Shown one piece after another: positions 1 through 7,706 of a stretch of DNA of 13,592 nt. Each line of letters starts with the position of its first letter. The first letter of the stretch is position 1. The translations under genes and the position numbers were made by a program. Location of the stretch: the NCBI GenBank assembly GCA_900755985.1, contig CAAEIL010000304.1, positions 1-13,592 on the forward strand, in the 5' to 3' direction. A model generated the notes under the pieces. The model did not search any database, was not told the origin of the DNA, and worked only from the letters and a program-made list of their open reading frames with translations. The DNA is from Bacteroidales bacterium. Lineage in GTDB: Bacteria > Bacteroidota > Bacteroidia > Bacteroidales > Muribaculaceae.

Positions 1-58
1 CATTTATTGACATGGAGTATGTGCACGACGTCACGCACATACTCCATGTCAATAAATG
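1..58. repeat. 58-bp near-perfect palindrome at the sequence edge
   Basis: Bases 1-24 are the exact reverse complement of 35-58. The centre (27-32, GACGTC) is self-complementary too, so only pairs 25/34 and 26/33 fail. The right arm reads on in frame into the DUF6242-like protein, with plausible family-like sequence around residues YSMSINVH. The left arm would be its mirror image. A palindrome that starts exactly at base 1 and lies inside a coding frame is most simply a fold-back assembly or amplification artefact at a contig end. A real cruciform or hairpin cannot be excluded from this sequence alone. Confidence 0.9.
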
Positions 59-1137
59 TGCATCAGGTAAAGAGCGACACTCTGATTTGGTCGCGTGCCC
101 AGCGCGCCAACCTGCCTTCGGCCTTTCAGGTTCCCGAACGGCAACACACCGCGGCCACGGCTTCGGCCATCTATTGCCTGACATACAGCAACGGCAACTG
201 GTGCATGGCATCGGCTCAGGCTCCTGACGCCGCATGGACCACAGCTACACCGTCGATGCCCGTAGGCGCCCGTATCGAAACTTTCAACGCCACCGATGAC
301 GCCCTCTACATTCTTGACAGCGACGGCGCTCTCTTCTGCTCGACAGACGGTCTGTCATGGACAGCCACCGGTCAGACATGGAACGAGATATACGGCAAAT
401 ACGGCACCGACCTCTGGGGCTCGGTACTCAAAAACGGCGTATGGAAACGAGTCAGCTATCCTTCCGGCCTCGAGCAAAACATCGAAAGCAACTTCCCGGT
501 CGCCGGGACCTCGCAGACTGTCAGCTATGTCTTCGAGATGAGTTCGCACCCGCAGATGCTGCTCACCGGCGGCGTCACAGCCTCCGGGCAATACAGCGCT
601 CTCACATGGGGCTTCGACGGCTCCAACTGGGCTTGTCTCACAACCACTCCCCTGCCCTATGCCTTACGCGACCCTGTTGTCGTGCCTTATTTCATTTCCG
701 AATTCAAGCCCGGCACTATGCGCACCAACCGCCGCTCGGCGCTTATCGCCATGTTCGGCGAACGTCAGGACGGAACTCTCAATGACACCGTATATATATC
801 GCACGACTTCGGCGTAACTTGGGCCAAAGCCGGCGACGAACTCCAGTTCCCCGCCTCAATTCCCGCACGCACCAAAGCTCAGGGCTTTGTTTACGCCGAG
901 ACTATGAGCGCCCGCAGCGCATCGTCCGGGTTCATGGCCGCATGGACCACACTTGGTAATCCGCGTCTGCCTTTCGGTGCCCGATTCGAACTGCCTATGG
1001 CACCCGCGTCGCGTGCCGCCGACAGCTGGGAATGTCCCTATGTCTACATTTTTGGCGGCGAGAATACAGCTGGCCAGACCTACAACACGCTTTGGCGCGG
1101 CGTCATCCGTGACTTCACCTTCCAGCCTCTGCACTAA
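1..1137 (+). CDS. DUF6242-like beta-propeller protein, 5'-truncated by the window edge
   Basis: The reading frame is open from the first base and stops at 1135-1137, so this is the C-terminal part of a larger protein; the N-terminus with its signal sequence is not in the window. The protein is rich in Trp, Tyr, Gly and Ser and shows blade-like repeats. Asp-box (BNR-type) motifs are visible as STDGLSW (340-360) and SHDFGVTW (799-822), and a kelch-like YIFGGENTAGQTYNTLW lies near the end. Such repeats make beta-propellers. In Bacteroidales the resemblance is to DUF6242-type secreted or lipoprotein propellers of unknown function. Codons before about 35 probably come from the fold-back palindrome and not from the true gene. 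It is the first gene in the direction of the uppS-bamA cluster but is separated from the next gene by 76 bp. The family name is from recall of sequence style and not from a search. Confidence 0.7.
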   Translation, partial: HLLTWSMCTTSRTYSMSINVHQVKSDTLIWSRAQRANLPSAFQVPERQHTAATASAIYCLTYSNGNWCMASAQAPDAAWTTATPSMPVGARIETFNATDDALYILDSDGALFCSTDGLSWTATGQTWNEIYGKYGTDLWGSVLKNGVWKRVSYPSGLEQNIESNFPVAGTSQTVSYVFEMSSHPQMLLTGGVTASGQYSALTWGFDGSNWACLTTTPLPYALRDPVVVPYFISEFKPGTMRTNRRSALIAMFGERQDGTLNDTVYISHDFGVTWAKAGDELQFPASIPARTKAQGFVYAETMSARSASSGFMAAWTTLGNPRLPFGARFELPMAPASRAADSWECPYVYIFGGENTAGQTYNTLWRGVIRDFTFQPLH

Positions 1138-1213
1138 TCTGACACCGCAGATTTTGCCGGTCCTTTAATTAAACCAATAAACGCCACATCGCCCGTCAAC
1201 TCCCTATTTTAAT

Positions 1214-1945
1214 ATGTATAAAATCCACGCCGATATGTCCGTTAAGGCACACAAGATACTTAGACACACCGTCGCCACTCTGATACTGGCGATTGCGTCC
1301 GCTGTCTTCACGCCTCGGGCAGTCGCGCAGGAGACTCCATATAAATTTGCCATAGGTGCCCAGATAGGCATGAGCGGTTACCTCGGTGACGCCTCGTCGA
1401 ATCTTTTCGCACATCCGGGCTTTGCCGGAGCCGGCGAGTTCATGTACCAGTTTGACTCGCGGTGGAACTTCGGTGGCTCACTCGGCCTTCAGACCCTTAG
1501 CGGCAATACCGCCGACATGGACAACGTGCTTCCCGGCGGCGCAGTCTACGATTTCAAATCGACAGTTGTCGACCTCAATGCACGCGCCGAATTCAACTTC
1601 TTCAACTACGGTATAGGCGAGACATACAAGAAACTGCGTCGTTGGTCACCGTATCTGACACTCGGCGTCGGCGTCTCGCTGGCTATGTGCGACGGCTCTA
1701 CAGCCTTCGCCCCCACAATTCCCATGGGCGCCGGCATAAAATATAAAATCGGCGAACGTCTCAACCTCAACATCGAATTCCTTATGGTCAAAGCATTGGG
1801 CGACCACATCGACGGTCCCCAACTCAGCGACCTCACCCAGATAAAATCATCTTTCATTAAAAACAACGACTGGTACTCGCGCATTAGCATCGGCATCCGA
1901 TACGAATTCTCGCGCCGCTGCGAAACCTGCCACTACGTCGATTGA
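1214..1945 (+). CDS. DUF6089-family outer-membrane beta-barrel protein
   Basis: A 243-residue protein with an N-terminal hydrophobic signal (about residues 19-33) and a probable signal peptidase site at AVA|QE (38/39). The mature part alternates polar and hydrophobic/aromatic residues in amphipathic strands, for example YKFAIGAQIGMSGYLGDAS, WSPYLTLGVGVSLAM and WYSRISIGIRYEFSRR, as expected of a small outer-membrane barrel. The C-terminus CETCHYVD with two Cys is as I remember the DUF6089 family. In Bacteroidales this family commonly sits just upstream of uppS and bamA, as here (31 bp to uppS), which suggests a shared transcript and an envelope role. No function is established that I know of. 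Two starts are possible: ATG at 1214 and ATG at 1235. The second gives a more usual signal-peptide n-region; the first is preceded by the A/T-rich stretch typical of the phylum. Confidence 0.8.
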   Translation: MYKIHADMSVKAHKILRHTVATLILAIASAVFTPRAVAQETPYKFAIGAQIGMSGYLGDASSNLFAHPGFAGAGEFMYQFDSRWNFGGSLGLQTLSGNTADMDNVLPGGAVYDFKSTVVDLNARAEFNFFNYGIGETYKKLRRWSPYLTLGVGVSLAMCDGSTAFAPTIPMGAGIKYKIGERLNLNIEFLMVKALGDHIDGPQLSDLTQIKSSFIKNNDWYSRISIGIRYEFSRRCETCHYVD

Positions 1946-1976
1946 CTCCATAAGAAACACCAAAACTCCGACCGAC

Positions 1977-2744
1977 ATGTCATCAGCCCCAAACAACGAT
2001 AAAGCTACCGCAGCGCGTATTCCCACGCATGTAGCCATCATCATGGACGGCAACGGCCGTTGGGCCGTTCAGCGCGGCATGGACCGCTCGGCCGGTCATT
2101 CGCAGGGTGTCTCCACCGTACGACGCATCACCGAAGCCGCCTCCAAGGCCGGAGTAAAATTTCTGACACTGTACACATTCTCGACCGAGAACTGGAAGCG
2201 TCCCCAGCCCGAAGTCGACATGCTCATGCACCTGATAGTCACAGCCATCGAGCGCGAAACTCCTGACCTTATCAAAAACAACGTGCGTCTTAGCGTCATC
2301 GGCGACCGCAGCCGCGTACCTCACGCCACCATGTCACGACTTGACACTTGCATTGCCGATACATCCCACTGCACCGGTCTCAACCTCATCCTGGCCATCA
2401 GCTACTCGGGACGATGGGAAATAACACAAGCCGTCCGCAATATTGCCCGCCGCGCAGCCGACGGATCTCTATGTCCCGATGACATTGATGACAACACCGT
2501 CGCCGCCGCTTTGGCAACGGCATCTGTTCCCGACCCCGATGTGATGATTCGCACCGGAGGCGAAAAACGTATATCCAACTTCCTGCTTTGGCAGTTGGCT
2601 TACAGCGAGATTTTCGTCACCGACACCTACTGGCCCGACTTCTCGGAAAACGAATTTTACGATATTTTACGACAATATTCACAGCGACAACGACGCTTCG
2701 GCCTCACCTCCGGACAAATCGAAGACTCCGCCGTCCAAAGCTAA
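1977..2744 (+). CDS. uppS: Isoprenyl (undecaprenyl diphosphate) synthase
   Basis: A 255-residue cis-prenyltransferase, normal length for the family. It condenses isopentenyl diphosphate onto farnesyl diphosphate to make C55 undecaprenyl diphosphate, the lipid carrier for peptidoglycan, O-antigen and capsule units; it works at the cytoplasmic face of the inner membrane. Family motifs are intact: HVAIIMDGNGRWA with the Mg-binding Asp at 24, FSTENW at 68-73, and RTGGEKRISNFLLWQ with R192, R198 and S200, followed by E211 in AYSE. These match the spacing of the E. coli enzyme. The ATG at 1977 places the first motif about 18 residues from the N-terminus as usual. It lies 31 bp after the DUF6089 gene and 48 bp before bamA, consistent with one operon joining lipid-carrier supply to outer-membrane assembly. 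Confidence 0.97.
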   Translation: MSSAPNNDKATAARIPTHVAIIMDGNGRWAVQRGMDRSAGHSQGVSTVRRITEAASKAGVKFLTLYTFSTENWKRPQPEVDMLMHLIVTAIERETPDLIKNNVRLSVIGDRSRVPHATMSRLDTCIADTSHCTGLNLILAISYSGRWEITQAVRNIARRAADGSLCPDDIDDNTVAAALATASVPDPDVMIRTGGEKRISNFLLWQLAYSEIFVTDTYWPDFSENEFYDILRQYSQRQRRFGLTSGQIEDSAVQS

Positions 2745-2792
2745 CCCCAACCATCAACCACGTTTCATCGACAAAAAAATTTCATCCCATAT

Positions 2793-5417
2793 ATGCGAAC
2801 CCGTCTACTACTGCTAATGGCCGCCATTGCCATCGCCTGCTCATCGAGGATGAGCGCCCAGACCGCCGCCAACGACACCATATACAACCCTGAGGTGATT
2901 TTCAACGGCATGCCGCGCACATACGAGATAGCCGACATCAAAGTCACCGGCGCCGAAAATTATGACGACTTCATAATTCTTGGCTACGCCGGACTTAAAA
3001 CCGGCGATAGACTCGAAATTCCCGGTGACGAACTCACCGCTGCAGTCAAGCGTATTATGCGGCAGGGACTATTTTCACAGTGCCGTGTCAAAGTCATCAA
3101 AACTTACGGCGACAAGGCCTGGCTCGAACTCGAAATGCGTGCTCAACCACGGATTTCGCAAATCAACTACATCGGCATGAAAAAAGGCGAGCGCGAAGAC
3201 CTCATCAAAATGCTGCAGCTGATGAAGGGCAATCAGATAACGCAGAACATCGTCAACCGTGCCACCAAAATCGTCAAAAAATACTTCTCGGACAAAGGAT
3301 TCCAAAACGCCGATGTCAATATCACTTTGCACGAAGACCTTTCGGCTCCCAACGAAATGATTGTCGACATCGCCGTTGACAAACACTCCAAAGTCAAAGT
3401 ACATAAAATCTACATCGAAGGCAACGAAGTCCTTTCGGACAACGCCATACAGCGTGCCATGAAGAAAACCAACGAGAAAAACAAGCTCGTCAACATCTTC
3501 AAACAGAAAAAATTTGTCGAAAGCGACTATCGCGATGACCTTAACCGCATTATCCAGAAATATAACGAAAAAGGATACCGTGACGCCGTCATCGTCAGCG
3601 ACTCGGTCGTTCCCTATAACGAAAAACTCGTCGACGTACACATACGCGTTGACGAAGGCAAAAAATATTATATCAAGGACATACAATGGGTGGGCAACAC
3701 CGTTTACCCCACCGAAGTTCTTGAGTCAGTGCTCGGTATGCAGCCGGGCGACGTGTACAACCAGAAACTTATGGACAAACGCCTGACCGGAGATGACGAT
3801 GCCGTGTCCAGCCTGTATATGGACAACGGATACCTGTTCTTCCAGCTCGTACCTGTCGAACGCGAAGTAAGCGGTGACTCCATCTCGCTTGAAATGCGAA
3901 TGATGGAAGGCCCACAGGCCCGCATCAACAATGTCGTCATCAACGGCAACGACCGCCTGTACGAAAAAGTCGTACGCCGCGAACTCCGTGTCAAGCCGGG
4001 CGAACTGTTCTCGAAGAGCGATCTCATGCGTTCGCTGCGCGAAATCGCCCAGACCGGACACTTCAACCCCGAAAACATGCAGCCCGACATCCAGCCTAAC
4101 GAAGAAAACGGTACCGTCGACGTCGTACTCAACCTCGAATCCAAAGCCAACGACCAGATTGAATTCTCGCTCGGCTGGGGTCAGACAGGCGTTATCGGAA
4201 AATTGTCGCTAAAGTTCACCAACTTCTCCATAAAGAATCTCTTCAAGCCATCGTCTTACCGCGGACTGATACCCCAGGGCGAAGGACAGACCTTCACCAT
4301 CAGCGCCCAGACCAACGCACGCTACTACCAGTCTTACTCCATATCATTTCTTGACCCCTGGTTCGGCGGCAAGCGCCCCAACTCGCTTCAGGTTTCGGCC
4401 TATTACTCTCGTCAGACCGGCGTCAACTCGTCGTACTACAACTCCACCTGGGCAAACGCTTGGGCCAACAACCCATATCTGTACAACAGCTACGGATATA
4501 ACTACGGCTACGACAACTACAACTACATGGACGCCTACGACCCCAACAAGGTGCTTCAGATGGTAGGCGTAAACATCGGTTTCGGTAAACGCCTCAAATG
4601 GCCCGACGACTACTTCACATTCACCGCCGAACTCGGATACAACTGGTACTACCTCAAAAATTGGGAATACCTCTACTACATGAACAATGGTACCTCAAAC
4701 GCATTTGTCCTCGGTCTCACCCTCTCGCGAAACTCGATAGACAACCCGCTTTACACCCGCAGCGGCTCGCAGTTCTCGCTCAATCTCCAGCTCACCCCCC
4801 CGGCCTCATTGTTCTCGGGACACAAAGACTGGGAGAAACTGTCAAAAGAAAATACCACCGAATCGAAAAAGCAGCTATACCGTTGGATTGAATACTGGAA
4901 ACTACGCTTCAAATCGCGTACCTACACTCCTTTGGCAAATGCTAACGGGCAGTGGACGCCAGTGCTCATGACCCGCGCCGACATCGGCCTGCTCGGGTCG
5001 TACAACAAATGGCTGAAAACGCCCTTTGAAACATTCTATGTAGGCGGCGACGGCATGTCGGGAGGTTACACCTACGCTACCGAAACTATCGCCCTTCGCG
5101 GTTATGACAACGGTCAGTTCACCCCGTACCGCTCGGAAGGTTACGCATATACCCGCTTCGGTCTCGAGCTTCACTTCCCGCTCATGCTCCAGGCTACGAC
5201 AACAATCTATGCGCTTGCCTTCGTCGAAGGCGGTAACGCCTGGACCTCGGTCAAGGACTTCAACCCGTTCCAGCTAAAACGCTCGGCCGGCGCCGGCGTC
5301 CGCATCTTCCTACCCATGGTCGGCATGATGGGTATCGACTGGGCATACGGCTTCGACCGTGTCTTCGGCGAAAAAGGCGGCTCGCACTTCCACTTCATCC
5401 TCGGTCAGGAATTTTAA
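2793..5417 (+). CDS. bamA: Outer-membrane protein assembly factor BamA (Omp85)
   Basis: An 874-residue Omp85 protein, the central insertase that folds beta-barrel proteins into the outer membrane. A signal peptide covers about residues 1-22, ending MSA|Q. Five POTRA-like repeats follow (roughly 45-455, each of the pattern I.V.GN.......V....L...G....), then the C-terminal barrel from about 460. The conserved loop-6 motif is present as LRGY (768-771), and the chain ends in Phe (ILGQEF), the terminal aromatic barrel signal. A 38-residue stretch at 546-583 is half Tyr and Asn and is probably an extracellular loop. The gene is 48 bp after uppS and followed by OmpH/Skp chaperone genes, the usual Bacteroidales order. 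An apparent lipobox-like AIAC in the signal (Cys16) is probably coincidental, since the family is not lipidated. The identification rests on length, POTRA layout, LRGY and context. Confidence 0.97.
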   Translation: MRTRLLLLMAAIAIACSSRMSAQTAANDTIYNPEVIFNGMPRTYEIADIKVTGAENYDDFIILGYAGLKTGDRLEIPGDELTAAVKRIMRQGLFSQCRVKVIKTYGDKAWLELEMRAQPRISQINYIGMKKGEREDLIKMLQLMKGNQITQNIVNRATKIVKKYFSDKGFQNADVNITLHEDLSAPNEMIVDIAVDKHSKVKVHKIYIEGNEVLSDNAIQRAMKKTNEKNKLVNIFKQKKFVESDYRDDLNRIIQKYNEKGYRDAVIVSDSVVPYNEKLVDVHIRVDEGKKYYIKDIQWVGNTVYPTEVLESVLGMQPGDVYNQKLMDKRLTGDDDAVSSLYMDNGYLFFQLVPVEREVSGDSISLEMRMMEGPQARINNVVINGNDRLYEKVVRRELRVKPGELFSKSDLMRSLREIAQTGHFNPENMQPDIQPNEENGTVDVVLNLESKANDQIEFSLGWGQTGVIGKLSLKFTNFSIKNLFKPSSYRGLIPQGEGQTFTISAQTNARYYQSYSISFLDPWFGGKRPNSLQVSAYYSRQTGVNSSYYNSTWANAWANNPYLYNSYGYNYGYDNYNYMDAYDPNKVLQMVGVNIGFGKRLKWPDDYFTFTAELGYNWYYLKNWEYLYYMNNGTSNAFVLGLTLSRNSIDNPLYTRSGSQFSLNLQLTPPASLFSGHKDWEKLSKENTTESKKQLYRWIEYWKLRFKSRTYTPLANANGQWTPVLMTRADIGLLGSYNKWLKTPFETFYVGGDGMSGGYTYATETIALRGYDNGQFTPYRSEGYAYTRFGLELHFPLMLQATTTIYALAFVEGGNAWTSVKDFNPFQLKRSAGAGVRIFLPMVGMMGIDWAYGFDRVFGEKGGSHFHFILGQEF

Positions 5418-5634
5418 CACCAAAGCGGATTCGTCAAGATTTCACAATGTTGCCGCTAAAGCCTAAAAGCACATTATTCCTTGCGAATCCAACTCCAGGA
5501 CAGAGCCCAAGTTAAAGCCAAATATCTAAACGATATAAACCTTTTGCCCGCTCAGACGTCTTATAAATACAGCGCCGTCAGTCTTACGGCACAATTATCA
5601 ACAAAAATCAACGTTAAAGCATCAAAATAAGCTC
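5418..5634 (+). other. Leader/intergenic gap before the first ompH
   Basis: A 217-bp gap without an ORF. It contains one short hairpin, GCCGT / ACGGC with a 7-base loop (5574-5590), about 45 bp before the ompH start, with no T-run after it, so it is not a terminator. A longer pair AGCGG / CCGCT near 5425-5455 has a 20-plus-base loop and is weak. No clean TTTG-N19-21-TAnnTTTG promoter is visible. The length suggests either a separate promoter for the ompH pair or a long untranslated leader; the sequence does not decide. Confidence 0.35.
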
Positions 5635-6150
5635 ATGAAACGTATCCTTCTCATCCTTACTGTCGCATTCGCAGCCTCAGTAGCTGCCCAGGCTCAGAAA
5701 TTCGCCATGGTCGACATGGAATACATAATGAAGAACGTGCCTTCGTTCGAAATGGCTAACGAACAGCTCAACCAGCTTTCCCAGCGCTGGCAAAAAGAAA
5801 TCGAAGTCAAAAGCAAAGAAGCCGAAAACCTTTACCAGTCATACCTCGCCGACAAAGTCTTCCTCACCGAGGAACAGATAAAGAAACGTGAAGAAGAAGT
5901 TGTCTCGAAAGAAAAAGAAGTCAGCGATCTGCGTGCAAAATACTTCGGTCCCGAAGGCGAACTGGCCAAGAAGCGTAATTCACTTCTCAAGCCTATTCAG
6001 GACGACGTTTACGAAGCTGTAAAAAAAGTCGCTAAAGAACGTGGATTGCAAGCTGTTTTCGACCGTGCATCAGCGTCCGATATAATCTTCGCATCGCCCC
6101 AAATCGATGTCTCCAACGATGTTCTTGCCAAACTCGGATACTCCAAATAA
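5635..6150 (+). CDS. ompH: OmpH/Skp-family periplasmic chaperone, copy 1
   Basis: A 171-residue protein with a clean signal peptide (MKRILLILTVAFAASVAAQAQ, cleavage about AQA|Q). The mature N-terminus KFAMVDMEYIMKNVPSF is the family start. A long charged coiled coil (about residues 40-125, rich in E, K and Q) follows, then the C-terminal return to the small trimerisation body. Skp/OmpH trimers hold unfolded outer-membrane proteins in a cavity between helical arms and deliver them towards BamA. Position directly downstream of bamA fits. Copies 2 and 3 further on are more like each other than like this one, which has its own KYFGPEGELAKKR segment in the second helix. Confidence 0.93.
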   Translation: MKRILLILTVAFAASVAAQAQKFAMVDMEYIMKNVPSFEMANEQLNQLSQRWQKEIEVKSKEAENLYQSYLADKVFLTEEQIKKREEEVVSKEKEVSDLRAKYFGPEGELAKKRNSLLKPIQDDVYEAVKKVAKERGLQAVFDRASASDIIFASPQIDVSNDVLAKLGYSK

Positions 6151-6201
6151 CCTCTGCATATCAAATATTTATCAAAAACAATAAACCCACTCAAAAACAA
6201 C

Positions 6202-6702
6202 ATGTTCAAGAAACTGATTATCGCTCTTGCATTCGCCATCGCAATTCCCGCTGTGGCATCCGCTCAGAAATTCGGCATTGTCGACGTCAACGCCATCTTC
6301 AATGCAATGCCTGAAACCCAGGCTGCACAGACACAGCTTGCTGAGGCATCTAAAAAATACGAAGAAGAATTCAAAAAACTTCAGGAAGAAGGTCAGAAAA
6401 AACTTCAGGAATATCAGGCACTTGCCGCAGATACCCCCGCACAGATCAAAGAGCGTCGCGAGCAGGAACTCACCGAACTCGGTCAGAAAATTGACCAGTT
6501 CCAGCAGACTGCCTCGCAGGACCTCCAGAAACAGAACCAGACTCTCATGGCCCCCATCGAAAAGAAACTTAATGAAGCTATCTCTGCCGTTGGACAAGAA
6601 GGCGGTTATACATTCATTTTCCAGAACGGCCAGCCTCTGTACTCTGGCAAAGACGTTATCGACGTCACAGCGGCCATCAAAGCTAAACTTGGCATAAAAT
6701 AA
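6202..6702 (+). CDS. ompH: OmpH/Skp-family periplasmic chaperone, copy 2
   Basis: A 166-residue Skp-like protein. Its signal peptide ends VASA|Q, and the mature start KFGIVDVNAIFNAMPE is the family signature. The helical arm is Gln/Glu/Lys-rich (about residues 45-125), with the block KLQEYQAL...TPAQIKERREQEL, and the C-terminal body is VGQEGGYTFIFQNGQPLYSG, ending KAKLGIK. It lies 51 bp after copy 1 with no terminator between, so the two are probably co-transcribed and could form homo- or hetero-trimers. A strong terminator about 60 bp downstream closes the unit. In other Bacteroidales, murI often follows the ompH pair; it is not seen here. Confidence 0.93.
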   Translation: MFKKLIIALAFAIAIPAVASAQKFGIVDVNAIFNAMPETQAAQTQLAEASKKYEEEFKKLQEEGQKKLQEYQALAADTPAQIKERREQELTELGQKIDQFQQTASQDLQKQNQTLMAPIEKKLNEAISAVGQEGGYTFIFQNGQPLYSGKDVIDVTAAIKAKLGIK

Positions 6703-6764
6703 TATCGGCGGCCAGGGTAAAGCAGTCACTGACCAACGCATAACTCCGGCAACCGACAAATACG

Positions 6765-6796
6765 AAAGGCGGAGTCCAATTCAGGACTCCGCTTTT
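6765..6796 (+). terminator. Intrinsic terminator after ompH copy 2
   Basis: A perfect 9-bp stem GCGGAGTCC (6769-6777) / GGACTCCGC (6784-6792) with a 6-base loop, extended at the base by AAAG against TTTT, so it also carries an A-tract upstream and could work on both strands. It ends the uppS-bamA-ompH-ompH run. Confidence 0.9.
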
Positions 6797-6797
6797 G

Positions 6798-7048
6798 TCG
6801 CAAAAAGCAATTTCCGGACAGACTTACATTACGGCATATAGAGTGTCTTTAATCCCAAAGCGTTCTATTTAGAATCATGTTTTTCAGGAGACTACACCCT
6901 CACTGATTCTTATGTAATCTCCCTGTCACTGAATCCATTTCAGTAAAAAGCAGTTACCTAAAGTATCTGACGCTTTTTCAAAAAGACTTCATCCCAAAGG
7001 CATTCTCATGAATTGCCCCCAAAATACACATCACTATCACCCAAAATC
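6798..7048. other. Non-coding gap between terminator and third ompH
   Basis: The gap between the second and third ompH genes is about 345 bp, of which this is the part after the terminator. No ORF, RNA or consensus promoter is convincing. It holds a 9-bp direct repeat ATCCCAAAG (6852-6860 and 6991-6999) and a 13-bp palindrome CTTTTTCAAAAAG (6973-6985). A promoter for the third ompH must lie here because of the strong terminator upstream, but I cannot place it. Confidence 0.4.
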
Positions 7049-7546
7049 ATGTTACGCAATATATTTTTATTCCTGACAATTGCCATATCACTGTCTGCCG
7101 CAGCTCAGAAATTCGGATATGTCGACCACGAAGCCATCCTTGCCGACCTGCCGGCAGCACTTGAAGCAAAGGCTAAACTAAATGAAACCTCTCAGAACTA
7201 TCGCGTCGAATTTGACAAACTGCAGGCCGAGATGGACCGCAAATTTCAGGAATATCAAGCTCTTGGCCCCAACACTCCGGAATCGATAAAAAAACGCCGT
7301 CAGCAGGAGATAGAAGAACTTGACATGAAAATTCAGCAATTCCGAGCAACCGTCCAGCAAGAGCTCGAATCCCTCGAGCAAAACCTTATGACACCTGTTC
7401 GCCAGTCACTCGAGCAAGCCATACGTCAGGTTGGTCAGCAGGGTGACTACATCTGTATCTTCAACCGACAACTCATCGACTACTCGCGCGATGACGTCAA
7501 AGACCTTACATCCGACGTCCGCGCCATCCTCATTCCCGCCAAATAA
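7049..7546 (+). CDS. OmpH/Skp-family periplasmic chaperone, copy 3
   Basis: A 165-residue Skp-like protein. The ATG at 7049 gives a compact signal peptide (MLRNIFLFLTIAISLSAAAQ); a TTG 36 bases upstream would add 12 polar residues before it and is unlikely. The mature start KFGYVDHEAILADLP matches copies 1 and 2. The arm shares with copy 2 the frame K.QEYQAL....P..IK.RR.QE..EL..KI.QF, so the two look like recent paralogues relative to copy 1. The C-terminal body reads VGQQGDYICIFNRQLIDYS. It stands alone between two terminators, so it may be regulated separately, and possibly serves a different set of client proteins. That division of labour is inference. Confidence 0.9.
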   Translation: MLRNIFLFLTIAISLSAAAQKFGYVDHEAILADLPAALEAKAKLNETSQNYRVEFDKLQAEMDRKFQEYQALGPNTPESIKKRRQQEIEELDMKIQQFRATVQQELESLEQNLMTPVRQSLEQAIRQVGQQGDYICIFNRQLIDYSRDDVKDLTSDVRAILIPAK

Positions 7547-7623
7547 TTTCCGGCACAGCAGACATTCATGTCCACTGCGTTGCAGACTTAACATCCGGAC
7601 TTTTGCTTCATTCCACACATAAT

Positions 7624-7675
7624 ACAGGCACTCCGCACTGTCATCTAACCGAAGACCATGCGGAGCGCCTGTTTT
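7624..7675 (+). terminator. Intrinsic terminator after third ompH
   Basis: Arms ACAGGC-A-CTCCGCA (7624-7637) and TGCGGAG-C-GCCTGT (7659-7672) pair over 13 of 14 positions (one A/C mismatch). The loop is 21 bases and a T-run (TTTTG) follows on the plus strand. It lies between convergent genes. Confidence 0.75.
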
Positions 7676-7706
7676 GTTATTAACCGATATTATCGAACCG
7701 GGCCAA

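Noticed and set aside
2793..2840. Lipobox-like AIAC in the BamA signal peptide
   Set aside because: BamA is an integral barrel, and a normal signal peptidase I site (MSA|Q) follows seven residues later.
3075..3686. 203-codon open frame on the minus strand inside bamA
   Set aside because: It is antisense to a strongly supported gene, its composition is Val/Phe/Asp-skewed as expected for a shadow frame, and it has no signal or motif.
6172..6759. 195-codon minus-strand frame over ompH copy 2
   Set aside because: It mirrors the Lys/Glu/Gln coiled coil as Phe/Leu/Cys-rich sequence; a shadow frame.
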